Source: Liminaster sp017519885 | GTDB lineage: Bacteria > Bacteroidota > Bacteroidia > Bacteroidales > UBA3663 | Reading direction: 5' to 3' | NCBI GenBank assembly: GCA_017519885.1 | Contig: JAFWRO010000036.1 | Coordinates: forward strand, 62,001-126,000 | DNA length: 64,000 bases | Part shown: positions 32,404-41,379 of the stretch, in pieces | How the letters are laid out: each line of letters opens with the position of its first letter | How positions within the stretch are numbered: the stretch's first letter is position 1 | Position numbers and translations under genes: made by a program | The notes under the pieces: generated by a model | The model's database searches: none | Told to the model about the DNA's origin: nothing | What the model saw: only the letters and a program-made list of their open reading frames with translations

Positions 32404-34890
32404 ATGAAAAGACTTCGCAACATCATCATTCAAGCCTTGCTTGTGTCTATGCTTGGCATTACTTCACTCTCGGCACAAACGTCGACCTTCGGCAGGAATA
32501 TGACCGATGAGAAGATTCTGGAATACATCACCCAGGCTTCCGAGGAAGGTCAGACACAGCAGGAGATTCTCAAGCAGCTGATGGCATGGGGCGTAACCAC
32601 CGAACAACTACGCCGTGTACGTACCAAGTACCAGAGCGGCGACCAGCAACTGGGTTCACAAAAGCAGGTAGCCACCTCCCAGCAGGCAAGCAATGCAGCT
32701 CTGCGTGAAGCCAATGGCGAAGCCAGTACCGTCAGCGAGGACGCCACCACTACCATCGAAAAGGTGCTAAATATCGAAAACGACGACAACCGTCGCCGTA
32801 CCGACGAAGAAGGTAACATCCAGAATGCCGAGGAAGAGGAAGTTGATCCCAAGGAGCAGATCTTCGGCCACGACATCTTCAACAACGAAAACCTTTCCTT
32901 TGAGCCAAACATGAACATCACAGCTCCACAAGACTATGTCATTGGTCCTGGCGATGAGGTTATCGTTGATATTTTTGGTGCCACTCAAGTCTCTCTGCAT
33001 CTCACTGTAAATGCCGAAGGCGTTGTCGTTGTCGACCAATACGGGCCCATTAGTATAGGTGGTTTCACATTGGCACAAGCTGACCGTCTGCTGCGTCAAG
33101 AGGTAGGCGCCATGTATGAGAGTTCTACGGTACGTGTCTCCATTGGCCAGACACGCTCCATCATGATCAATGTTATGGGCGAAGTCAATGTGCCAGGCAC
33201 CTATCACCTTTCTGCATTCGCCACTGTTTTCCATGCGCTCTATTCTGCGGGTGGTGTTCGCGAAATAGGCACTCTACGTAATATCAAGGTCTATCGTCAG
33301 GGTCGTGAATTATCGACTGTCGATGTCTACGACTATATTCTCAATGGTAAATTGTCGGGCGACATCAGGTTGCGCGACAACGACGTGATAATCGTCGGTC
33401 CTTATGTCAATATCGTGAAGGCAGACGGCTCCGTAAAACGTCCGATGCGTTACGAGATGAAGGAAGGAGAAACCGTGAAGCACCTGCTGAAATATTGCGG
33501 TGGCTTTGCTGCTAACGCCTACACTGATGCCGTCCGCATTATGCGTTCCAACGGCAAGCGAAGTACCGCCTACAACGTCAAGGCCTCCGAAGCCGGCGCT
33601 TTCCTCCTTCAGGATGGTGACGAACTCACCGTCGATCAGCACCAGGATCGTTTTGAGAACATCGTCGAAGTACGTGGAGCAGCCTTCCGTCCTGGCATCT
33701 TCCATATTGGCGATGAAGTCAACACCATCCGTCAGGTCATCGAAGCAGCTGACGGTCTCACAGAAACAGCCGTGGGACACCACGCACTGATGTACCGTAT
33801 GAATGCCGACCGCACACACCGTCTGGTGCCAGTCGATGTCACTGGAATTCTCGAAGGACGTGTGCCTGATATGCCGCTTGAAAGCGAAGATATCCTCTAC
33901 ATCCCCAGCAACGAAGAAGCTCTCAAGAAACGTACCATCGAGGTGAATGGTGAGGTCTTCAATCCTGGCACCTACGAATATGCCGACAACGAGACCATCG
34001 AAGATCTTGTACTCCAGGCCGGTGGTCTGCTCGAATCGGCTTCCACTGTGCGAGTTGATATCGCCCGACAGATCCAGAACCCCACTGCCACCCACGAGGA
34101 GGGCGAAGTGCGTGCACAATTCTTTACCTTTGAGTTGGCCGAGAACCTGAAGATCAACGGCAACAGCACCTTCTTCCTCGAACCCTATGACCAGGTATAT
34201 ATCCGCCGCAGTCCCTCGTTCTACGACCAGCAGAATGTCGAAGTACAGGGTCAGGTGATGTATGCAGGACTCTATGCGCTCACAAAGCAGAATGAACGCA
34301 TCAGCGACCTTATTACCAAAGCGGGTGGCCTGAAACAGTTTGCTTATGCCAAAGGAGCAAGCCTCCTGCGCCGCTTGACACCCGACGAGATATTCCAACT
34401 CCAACAGCAGATTGCCGATGCTCAAGTAGAACTCGACACGCTCAAGGTGCAACAGTTACAACAGCGTATCCGTTCGAGTTACAATGTCGGCATCGACCTT
34501 GAAAAGGCCATGGCCAAACCAGGTTCGCACGACGACCTCGTGCTTCGTCAAGGCGATGTGCTCCTCATTCCACAATACGATAATACTGTCAAGGTTTCGG
34601 GTGAAGTGCTTTTCCCCAATACCGTTACTTATACCCAAGGCAAGGATGTCAAGTACTACATAAATCAGGCAGGTGGATATTCCGAAGAAGGTCGGCGCAG
34701 AAAGACTTATATTATCTATAAGAATGGTCAGGTTTCGCGTGTTCGTAAAGGTGCCAAGCCCGAACCCGGTTGCGAAGTCGTAGTGCCCACCAAGGTTCAT
34801 CGTGACTACACCACCAAGGCGAGCACATGGATTGCTATCGGTTCTTCTCTCGCCACCATTGCCGCTCTTATCGTGAATATCATTCGTTAA
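32404..34890 (+). CDS. Wza-like outer-membrane polysaccharide export protein with multiple SLBB domains
   Basis: Wza proteins form the outer-membrane channel through which capsule or exopolysaccharide leaves the cell. The 828 residues start with a signal peptide (ALLVSMLGITSLSAQ), followed by an Asn/Glu-rich stretch, the Poly_export domain (about 195-280: YVIGPGDEVIVDIFGATQ) and a string of SLBB beta-grasp units (INVMGEVNVPGTYHL, VEVRGAAFRPGIFHI, IEVNGEVFNPGTYEY, VEVQGQVMYAGLYAL, VKVSGEVLFPNTVTY). This is more SLBBs than E. coli Wza and the common Bacteroidetes layout. A single membrane-type segment ends the protein (WIAIGSSLATIAALIVNII). The lipobox expected of Wza is absent. ATG 32404 replaces an upstream start lacking signal character. 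Confidence 0.88.
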   Translation: MKRLRNIIIQALLVSMLGITSLSAQTSTFGRNMTDEKILEYITQASEEGQTQQEILKQLMAWGVTTEQLRRVRTKYQSGDQQLGSQKQVATSQQASNAALREANGEASTVSEDATTTIEKVLNIENDDNRRRTDEEGNIQNAEEEEVDPKEQIFGHDIFNNENLSFEPNMNITAPQDYVIGPGDEVIVDIFGATQVSLHLTVNAEGVVVVDQYGPISIGGFTLAQADRLLRQEVGAMYESSTVRVSIGQTRSIMINVMGEVNVPGTYHLSAFATVFHALYSAGGVREIGTLRNIKVYRQGRELSTVDVYDYILNGKLSGDIRLRDNDVIIVGPYVNIVKADGSVKRPMRYEMKEGETVKHLLKYCGGFAANAYTDAVRIMRSNGKRSTAYNVKASEAGAFLLQDGDELTVDQHQDRFENIVEVRGAAFRPGIFHIGDEVNTIRQVIEAADGLTETAVGHHALMYRMNADRTHRLVPVDVTGILEGRVPDMPLESEDILYIPSNEEALKKRTIEVNGEVFNPGTYEYADNETIEDLVLQAGGLLESASTVRVDIARQIQNPTATHEEGEVRAQFFTFELAENLKINGNSTFFLEPYDQVYIRRSPSFYDQQNVEVQGQVMYAGLYALTKQNERISDLITKAGGLKQFAYAKGASLLRRLTPDEIFQLQQQIADAQVELDTLKVQQLQQRIRSSYNVGIDLEKAMAKPGSHDDLVLRQGDVLLIPQYDNTVKVSGEVLFPNTVTYTQGKDVKYYINQAGGYSEEGRRRKTYIIYKNGQVSRVRKGAKPEPGCEVVVPTKVHRDYTTKASTWIAIGSSLATIAALIVNIIR

Positions 34891-34956
34891 AGGTTCTGAA
34901 AGGTTCGAAAGGTTCGAAAGTTCGAATGGTTCTAAAGGTTTGTAAAGTTTGAAGTT
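34891..34956. repeat. 9-bp-period repeat tract before the wzz-like gene
   Basis: GGTTCGAAA-type units, about six in a row with decay, fill the 66-bp spacer. Confidence 0.7.
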
Positions 34957-36042
34957 ATGAAATTCGATTTTGTCCGCGCCATACACAAACTCTATCATGA
35001 ACGGAAACTGGTGATTATCATCTCCCTCGTCATGGCAGTCATTGGAGTCTTTATGGCGCTCAATAGTGAGAAGATCTACAGTTCGACAGTCGTGCTTGCT
35101 CCCGAGCTTTCCAACAGCAACCGCGTGTCGGAGTCATTCGGCTCACTCACTGCAATGTTCGGCATCGACCTCAACCGTATGAGCAACCACAACGTCGATG
35201 CCATCTTCCCTGAGATGTATCCTCTTGTGGTCACTTCGCCCGACTTTGTTGTGAGCCTTTGGAACGTTCCCGTAACGCTCAGCGATGGCACGGTCAAGAG
35301 CTACTTCGAACATTTCACCGAAGACCAGTTTACCCCAATTTGGGGTCTGCCTTCAAAGTGGGTTGGCAGTCTTGGCAGTGACGACGAGGAAATCGAGAAG
35401 GTCGGCATTGGAGACACGTTGCCCGACACACGCTTTTTCACTACACGCCTCGAAAACATCTTCTATCTAATGGCGCGCAACATCATGTGCGAAGTATCGA
35501 AGGATAATGGTCTGATCAGCATCACCGTGAGCGACAACGACCCCTTGGTTTCTTGTGCAATGGCCGACACAGTGCAGAAAAAACTGCAGGCCTACATCAC
35601 CAACTATCGTACCCAAAAGGCGCGTTTTGACTACGACTACACCTCGAAACTCGTCGATGAATCGCGCAAGGAATATCTCGAGGCACAATTGGCAGCCGCC
35701 AACTTCGCCGATGCCAATATCTCGGTGTTCAAGCAGAAGGTCATCATCGAACGCGACATCCTGCAAAACGAGTTCCAGATCAAGTACAACACCTACAACG
35801 CCCTTTCGCAGCAGCAGCAGAATGCCAAGGCACTCATCGGTGCCAATACACCCGTCTATACCATCATTCGACATTCCTCTGTAGCCAACCAGGCTTCCAG
35901 CACGCCACGTTCACTACTCGTCATTATGTATGCCTTTGTGGGCTTCATTATGGCCATCGTCTGGATTCTCTTTGGTCGCGACTACTTGCATAGCCTCATC
36001 AGCCAGTATAAAGCCATCGACGCCGAAGAGGCTAACAACTGA
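34957..36042 (+). CDS. Wzz-type chain length determinant
   Basis: Wzz proteins set polysaccharide chain length at the inner membrane. The 361 residues have the two-membrane-helix layout: TM1 about 18-36 (LVIIISLVMAVIGVFMAL), a periplasmic coiled region (about 40-315, with heptads around 230-285 such as DESRKEYLEAQLAAANFA), and TM2 about 325-345 (LLVIMYAFVGFIMAIVWILF). A proline before TM2 (SSTPRSLLV) fits the family motif. There is no tyrosine kinase domain, so chain control must lie with Wzz alone or a kinase elsewhere. Its place between Wza-like and polymerase-like genes agrees. Confidence 0.85.
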   Translation: MKFDFVRAIHKLYHERKLVIIISLVMAVIGVFMALNSEKIYSSTVVLAPELSNSNRVSESFGSLTAMFGIDLNRMSNHNVDAIFPEMYPLVVTSPDFVVSLWNVPVTLSDGTVKSYFEHFTEDQFTPIWGLPSKWVGSLGSDDEEIEKVGIGDTLPDTRFFTTRLENIFYLMARNIMCEVSKDNGLISITVSDNDPLVSCAMADTVQKKLQAYITNYRTQKARFDYDYTSKLVDESRKEYLEAQLAAANFADANISVFKQKVIIERDILQNEFQIKYNTYNALSQQQQNAKALIGANTPVYTIIRHSSVANQASSTPRSLLVIMYAFVGFIMAIVWILFGRDYLHSLISQYKAIDAEEANN

Positions 36043-36050
36043 GACGCCTC

Positions 36051-37241
36051 GTGAGTTACGCTATCCCATACCTCATTTTTCTGCTACTCCTCGCGGTACT
36101 TGCCCTAAGCTACGACCGTCTGGAAGAGAAGCTTCGTGAGCGTATGTGGATGCCTTGTAGTTTCCTGCTCATCCTCTTCCTGGGACTTCGAGGATACATA
36201 GGCGACGACTGGACGGGCTATCACGTTATGTTCGAGTACGTGAAGCCCAACGACTTCCACTTCAACGTCTTTGCCAGTCACTCCTTCCGATTTGAACCTG
36301 GCATCGCTATTCTGGCTTATGTTTGCCGAAGGATTGCAGGTGGCGATGGTTACCTGTTCTTCCAATTTATCGTTACGCTCATTCAGGTTATCCTGCTTAT
36401 GCGCTTTTTGAAGCGCTATAGTTCCAACTTCCCCCTGGGTGTCATCATCTTCCTTATGATGAGCGGTCTGATTATGATGATCAACCTGATGCGTAACACC
36501 ATAGCCATCCTGATCTTCCTTAATGGTCTTCACTACATAGAAGAGCGGCGCCCCCTTCCCTATTTCCTTGTATGTTTTGCTGCCCTGATGTTCCATCTGT
36601 CAGCATTCATCTATTTCCCGCTCTATTTCTTCCTCCATCGTCCGATCAACCGTTGGGTCTATCTCACCCTATTCATCATTGGCAACCTCATCGTCCTCTT
36701 TAGGGTGCCTGTCCTTTCGGTGGGAGCCACAATCGTTGCACAACTTATCGGAGGCAAATTAGCGGTTATGGTCAAGTCCTATCTTGAGGACCAGCATATG
36801 GCAGCACTCAGTTTCAACATCTCCATTGGCTCGCTCGAACGTCTGGGCACAGGTTTGATTATCTTCTATTATTGGGACAAAATCAAGGCAATTCGACCAG
36901 CAAACGTTATGTTCATCAATGCGCTTGTCATCTTCTTCACCTTCTACTTCTTCTTCAGCGAGGTGCGCGAAGTGGGCAAGCGTCTCGCCGACCTATTCGT
37001 CTTTGGTTACTGGATCATCTGGCCCGACCTCTTCGAATGCTTCAAGCAACGCTCCCTCAAGATAGCTTTCGGCGTCTTCCTCACCATCTACTGTATCCTC
37101 AAGGTCATAGGCACCGTAGGCTATCCTAATACGAAATACGAAAACATTCTCACGGGTTACACCTATTATCACCAGCGCCTCCATCAACACCAGGAGGATG
37201 CCAAGGTAGTCACCAAGGCGCAGCAAGGCGATGGGCAATAG
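36051..37241 (+). CDS. EpsG/Wzy-like polysaccharide polymerase
   Basis: A polytopic membrane protein of 396 residues with about ten to eleven hydrophobic spans. The early loop (LGLRGYIGDDWTGYHVMFEYV) carries the RxxxGxDxxxY-like pattern of EpsG-type proteins, and the region FLMMSGLIMMINLMRNTIAILIF is typical of them; these act as Wzy-type polymerases. The cytoplasmic tail is short and basic. The start is GTG at 36051, 8 bp after the wzz-like stop; the next in-frame ATG (MWMPCS) lies inside the first hydrophobic region. Function is assigned from topology, loop motif and position. Confidence 0.75.
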   Translation: MSYAIPYLIFLLLLAVLALSYDRLEEKLRERMWMPCSFLLILFLGLRGYIGDDWTGYHVMFEYVKPNDFHFNVFASHSFRFEPGIAILAYVCRRIAGGDGYLFFQFIVTLIQVILLMRFLKRYSSNFPLGVIIFLMMSGLIMMINLMRNTIAILIFLNGLHYIEERRPLPYFLVCFAALMFHLSAFIYFPLYFFLHRPINRWVYLTLFIIGNLIVLFRVPVLSVGATIVAQLIGGKLAVMVKSYLEDQHMAALSFNISIGSLERLGTGLIIFYYWDKIKAIRPANVMFINALVIFFTFYFFFSEVREVGKRLADLFVFGYWIIWPDLFECFKQRSLKIAFGVFLTIYCILKVIGTVGYPNTKYENILTGYTYYHQRLHQHQEDAKVVTKAQQGDGQ

Positions 37242-37262
37242 CTGTTAATCCTTGTTCCTGTC

Positions 37263-37318
37263 GCAGCCAAGTTCGGCTGCTACTACCCCGCGTTTCCGTT
37301 GCAGCCAAGTTTGGCTGC
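37263..37318. repeat. Two tandem GCAGCC hairpins
   Basis: GCAGCC-AAGTTC-GGCTGC (37263-37280) and GCAGCC-AAGTTT-GGCTGC (37301-37318), both 6-bp perfect stems, lie 20 bp apart in the spacer between the polymerase and acyltransferase genes. No U-tract follows either. Confidence 0.65.
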
Positions 37319-37340
37319 CTTCACCCTTAACCCTCCCACA

Positions 37341-38102
37341 ATGCTAAATCTCAACTACGAACGCCGCCAAGGCCTGGGCACCATAAAGTACCGCTTCTTC
37401 CAGATCAACTGGATCAAGACGTTGTGGTTCAACTTCAAGGCCCTCCCGATGCGCTACGCCCTTCGCATTCCCATCCTTATCTCGTGGAATGTCAAGGTCC
37501 GCTCCGTGGGTCGTATCTCCATCAGCGATCCTGTCACCCCCGGTATGATATCCATCGGCGTTATCAAGATCGACCCCTGGGAGACCAACGATGACCAGAT
37601 CATCTTCTGCAACGAAGGTCACATCACTTTCGGCGGGCGTACCAAGATACATCCAGGCGTAAGGCTCACCGTACAGCCCAATGCTGAACTTACGCTGGGC
37701 GAACGGGCCCTCTTCGGATGCAAGTGCCGTGTTGTCTGCGCCCGCAGCATCACCCTGGGCCACAACGTGCGCTTTTCGTGGGAGTGCCAGTTGTTTGACA
37801 CAGACTTCCATTTCCTTACCAACCTCAACACTGGACGCGTCCATCCACGCCAGCTCCCCGTACGGATTGGTGACAACGTCTTCGTCGGCAATCGCTGCAC
37901 CCTCGGCAAGGGAACCATCCTCCCCAACGGATCGGTCGTATCCTGTTGCAGCAAGGTCTCGGGCGACTTTTCCCCCGAAGGCGAGAACATCCTTATTGTC
38001 GGCAATCCTGCCAAAGTGGTTGGCAAAGGCTACAGTATGGGCAGTGGTTGGTATCCTGAAGCAGAAGCCCAAATTGCCCAGCAAATGGAACAAATGCCAT
38101 AA
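37341..38102 (+). CDS. Left-handed beta-helix (hexapeptide) acyltransferase
   Basis: Proteins of this family add acetyl or other acyl groups to sugars of extracellular polysaccharides. The 253 residues show hexapeptide repeats [LIV]-G-x4 in the centre and end (about 90-215), for example ITFGGRTKIHPGVRLTV, ALFGCKCRVVCARSITLGHNVRF and IGDNVFVGNRCTLGKGTIL, and a closing loop ILIVGNPAKVVGKGY. A catalytic His is not certain; HIT, DTDFHFL lies in the right place. The WcaF-like family fits. ATG 37341 is the first start after the hairpin pair. Confidence 0.85.
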   Translation: MLNLNYERRQGLGTIKYRFFQINWIKTLWFNFKALPMRYALRIPILISWNVKVRSVGRISISDPVTPGMISIGVIKIDPWETNDDQIIFCNEGHITFGGRTKIHPGVRLTVQPNAELTLGERALFGCKCRVVCARSITLGHNVRFSWECQLFDTDFHFLTNLNTGRVHPRQLPVRIGDNVFVGNRCTLGKGTILPNGSVVSCCSKVSGDFSPEGENILIVGNPAKVVGKGYSMGSGWYPEAEAQIAQQMEQMP

Positions 38103-38120
38103 CTTCTATCGCTCGTTGCA

Positions 38121-41100
38121 ATGTTAAGAACGATACTTTTCATCCTGACTACATTCATTTTCGGTCAAGTATATTCACAAAACATACTTGAAGGCAAGCG
38201 TGTGCTTTGGATTGGCACGTCTATCCCCGCGCATTGCACCTATCCGAAGAATGCCTGCGAAGCGCTTGGAATGACGTGCCGGAACCACTCCATCGGTGCC
38301 TCATTCCTTTCCATTCGACCATTCAGTCCCGATGAAGAGATCGAAGAACATACGGGCTATGCCCTTTCAATGAGTTCTGCTGAGAAAGAAGAACTCTATC
38401 AGCCCTGGCTCCAGGAAGGACGCATCGACAGACACCGACTCGATGTCTGGAAGTTCTCCAGTTACGACCGACGCATTATCGAATACCTTGACTCCACCGA
38501 TATCATCGTCATCGACCATGGCTTCAACGACGCCAACAACACATTGCAAGCCGAATACGAAAGGGGCAGGGATTCTGTCGATTGGAACTCAGAGGACCGA
38601 AGAACATTCATCGGGGCATTCAACTATGTCTATAATAGAATCAAAGAAATAAAGCCCGAGGCTATCGTCGCCATCGGTGGATATTTCCAGAACACGTGTT
38701 CCGTAATGCCCCGTGGCCTTTATGTAAGCGAAGTCTCGACCTGGATTGCCGAACACTACGACCTACCGCTCCTCGACATTTGGAATTATACTGATGTACC
38801 CGACGGCTATATGCCCAATTCCGCCGAATATATCGAAAACCTGAACCAAACGTATGGTAAAGAGTTTTATCCTCGATGGACCGATGACGAGGGGAACATC
38901 ACCTATTACCAGATGTATTGTCCCGACGGCATTCATCCTTGGTCTGACCCGACAGGCCATTCCGATCGTGTGCTCGACTCCATCTTCACCACGATTATGC
39001 CCTATCGGCTCGAACCTTACCTCCGTCATCCTGCATCAAATCTGATGTTCAACGAACTGATGGCTAACAACATCGAGACGTTGCTCTACAATCATCACTA
39101 TCCCGACTCGTGGTTCGAACTCTATAACCCCACTTCCCGCGAAATCAACCTCCGCAACTGGCGTGTCAGCTATCGCAACGATTATTCCTCAGCCTATACC
39201 ATCGACCACTTCAAGTATGTTCCTGCTCAAGGCCATACATTTATCTGTTGCGACGGGCGCGACGACCATTGGGAGCACACGGACTTTACGCTCGACCACA
39301 ACCACGGAGGCGCACTCTATCTGTGGGACCATGATGGCAACCTTGTCGATTCTATCCATTATCCGGCAAACATAGGTCCAGACGTTTCCTACGGCCGCAT
39401 TCTCGATGGTACGCCTCATTGGCAGTTCAAACGGTTTGCAACACCCGAAAAGACCAATATTTCCGATGGCTCGACGTTCGAGTTGCCTATTCCTACTATT
39501 CGCCAGACAAACGACGGCATCGAAATATCCGTCGAAGCATTCGATGCGCCCTCCGACACCTATATTTATTATACGCGCGATGGCAGCACGCCTACCCTCT
39601 CCTCGCAGCACGTTGCTCTGGGAAGCCCGCTTCTTCTCCCCAATGAGAATAGTCAAGTGGTCAAGGCGCGGCTTATGAGTCCTTATGCCCAACCATCGCC
39701 AACGGTCACTCGCTCGTTCATCCATCATCCGCGCCCCACAAACCTTCCCATCATTTCCCTCTCGACCGACAACAACAATCTGTACAGCGAAGAAGACGGC
39801 ATTCTGATTGGTAGCGATTGGAGCGACAACTGCTTCAAGCAATGGGAACGTCCCATCTATCTCGAATACTTCGAGCCTGCCGATAGTCTTTCTCTTGAAC
39901 TTGGCCAAAAGGAACAACAACCGTCCCTCAGCCAACTTGTTCAAGCCACCACCTATGGCCAGGCGTCGCTGCTCTTTTCGCAAAAATCTCTTCGTATAGA
40001 AGCACTCGGACGTTATGGCAACGACCATTTCAACACCAGCTATTTCTGGCCTTCTAAGCCGCAAGTCCAAAAGTCGCGTGCTTTCTTGCTACGCAATGGC
40101 GGCGACCGTGCTATCGACACCCGCATTGAGGATGCCTTCGTGCAGGAACTCTTTGGCCGGCATATCGAAGATATCGAATACCAGGCCTATCGACCCGTAA
40201 TCGTCTATATCAATGGACAATACAAGGGAATCTACGAATTGCGCGAATCGGAAGACGAAGCTTGGGTTGAAAGCAACAAGGACATAGACCTGGATGATAT
40301 TACGCTGATCAAAAGCCTTACCTCCGATGATGAAAGTTATAAACCCGTTCTGGAACTCGTTGCCAACGATGAAGCCACATTGGATGATTACGCAAAGCTG
40401 ATCGATATCCCGCTCTTCATCAATTACCTCTGTGCTGAGACCTTCGCTACAAATGACAATTTTCCGCACAACAATATCACCCTTTGGCGAAACAAGAATT
40501 CCATTACAGAGGAAACTGAGGGCGGTTTCCACGCCTTGCTTCGCAATCTCGATTACGTCTCCACGACCTCCAATCGCACCAATTGGCTCAACTATCTGAC
40601 TTGTTTCGGCGACGATGCCGTCTCGGTGCGTAATCGCGAAGCACATCAATTGTTCATCCGTCTGCTCAACCTACCCGAGTTCCGTGATGAGTACATCAAC
40701 CGTATGATGGTTTATCTGGGCGATTTCTGCAAACCTTCGATCACACTTCCTATGGTCAAAAGAATGCGTGACGAAATAGCTGACGAAGTGGCTCCTACCT
40801 TCGACATCATGACCGAAAGCGTCGATTATGAACGCGACTTTTTGCAGGAAATCGACAATCGGCTCATCCCCTATTGTCAGATTCGTCCTCTTCTGCTCTA
40901 CGGCAACATCAACAGCACCTTCCACCTCAACGGAGTCTATCTTATGACCGTACAGGGAGCGGACAGCATCAACGGCATTCGTCTTACCGAAGGGGATTTC
41001 GATGGTTGTTGCTTCTATCCGAAGCCAGTTACACTCAGCGCCGACTCGCTCTACGGATGGGAACTGACGGTAACACATACCGACAGTACAAGGAACACCT

Positions 41101-41336
41101 ATCGTTTCGAATCCCCACGCATCACGTTCCTGCCTTCCGACTTTGGCGATGACCTGGACGCTTTCGATTGCACCATCAAGCCACTCTCTGAGATGGCGTT
41201 GGACAAGGTTCCCGTCAACAAGAGTTGCAAACCAGTTCGATATGACATATTTGGACGTCCAACACGCAACTCCAACTTTCAAATCATCATCGAACCCGAC
41301 GGAACTACCCGAAAACTAATTACAATTAACAATTAA
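38121..41336 (+). CDS. Large secreted SGNH-hydrolase / lamin-tail / CotH-kinase fusion
   Basis: This 1071-residue protein has a signal peptide (1-20) and four parts. 1) A SGNH-type hydrolase (about 24-295): WIGTS with the nucleophile Ser 34, HGFND (oxyanion Asn 136) and DGIH (Asp 269, His 272). 2) A lamin-tail-like domain (about 305-440: FNELMANN, WFELYNPTSREINLRNW). 3) A beta domain like the chitobiase C-terminal type (about 455-535: YIYYTRDGSTPT). 4) A CotH-like kinase domain (about 545-960) with RAFLLRNGGDRA, YKGIYELRES and LLRNLDYV, motifs of CotH-family protein kinases. The tail (1035-1071) resembles a degraded type IX sorting domain (VRYDIFGRP...IIIEPDGTTRKLI). The last five residues are encoded by an AT-rich dispersed repeat. 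It lies in the export cluster, 18 bp after the acyltransferase. Confidence 0.72.
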   Translation: MLRTILFILTTFIFGQVYSQNILEGKRVLWIGTSIPAHCTYPKNACEALGMTCRNHSIGASFLSIRPFSPDEEIEEHTGYALSMSSAEKEELYQPWLQEGRIDRHRLDVWKFSSYDRRIIEYLDSTDIIVIDHGFNDANNTLQAEYERGRDSVDWNSEDRRTFIGAFNYVYNRIKEIKPEAIVAIGGYFQNTCSVMPRGLYVSEVSTWIAEHYDLPLLDIWNYTDVPDGYMPNSAEYIENLNQTYGKEFYPRWTDDEGNITYYQMYCPDGIHPWSDPTGHSDRVLDSIFTTIMPYRLEPYLRHPASNLMFNELMANNIETLLYNHHYPDSWFELYNPTSREINLRNWRVSYRNDYSSAYTIDHFKYVPAQGHTFICCDGRDDHWEHTDFTLDHNHGGALYLWDHDGNLVDSIHYPANIGPDVSYGRILDGTPHWQFKRFATPEKTNISDGSTFELPIPTIRQTNDGIEISVEAFDAPSDTYIYYTRDGSTPTLSSQHVALGSPLLLPNENSQVVKARLMSPYAQPSPTVTRSFIHHPRPTNLPIISLSTDNNNLYSEEDGILIGSDWSDNCFKQWERPIYLEYFEPADSLSLELGQKEQQPSLSQLVQATTYGQASLLFSQKSLRIEALGRYGNDHFNTSYFWPSKPQVQKSRAFLLRNGGDRAIDTRIEDAFVQELFGRHIEDIEYQAYRPVIVYINGQYKGIYELRESEDEAWVESNKDIDLDDITLIKSLTSDDESYKPVLELVANDEATLDDYAKLIDIPLFINYLCAETFATNDNFPHNNITLWRNKNSITEETEGGFHALLRNLDYVSTTSNRTNWLNYLTCFGDDAVSVRNREAHQLFIRLLNLPEFRDEYINRMMVYLGDFCKPSITLPMVKRMRDEIADEVAPTFDIMTESVDYERDFLQEIDNRLIPYCQIRPLLLYGNINSTFHLNGVYLMTVQGADSINGIRLTEGDFDGCCFYPKPVTLSADSLYGWELTVTHTDSTRNTYRFESPRITFLPSDFGDDLDAFDCTIKPLSEMALDKVPVNKSCKPVRYDIFGRPTRNSNFQIIIEPDGTTRKLITINN

Positions 41337-41360
41337 TAATTAACAATTAACAATTTATTA
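41319..41360. repeat. AT-rich dispersed repeat, copy 2
   Basis: CAATTAACAATTAATAATTAACAATT repeats run from inside the last codons of the SGNH-CotH gene through its stop into the spacer. Confidence 0.75.
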
Positions 41361-41379
41361 TTTACAAAATAATAAACTT

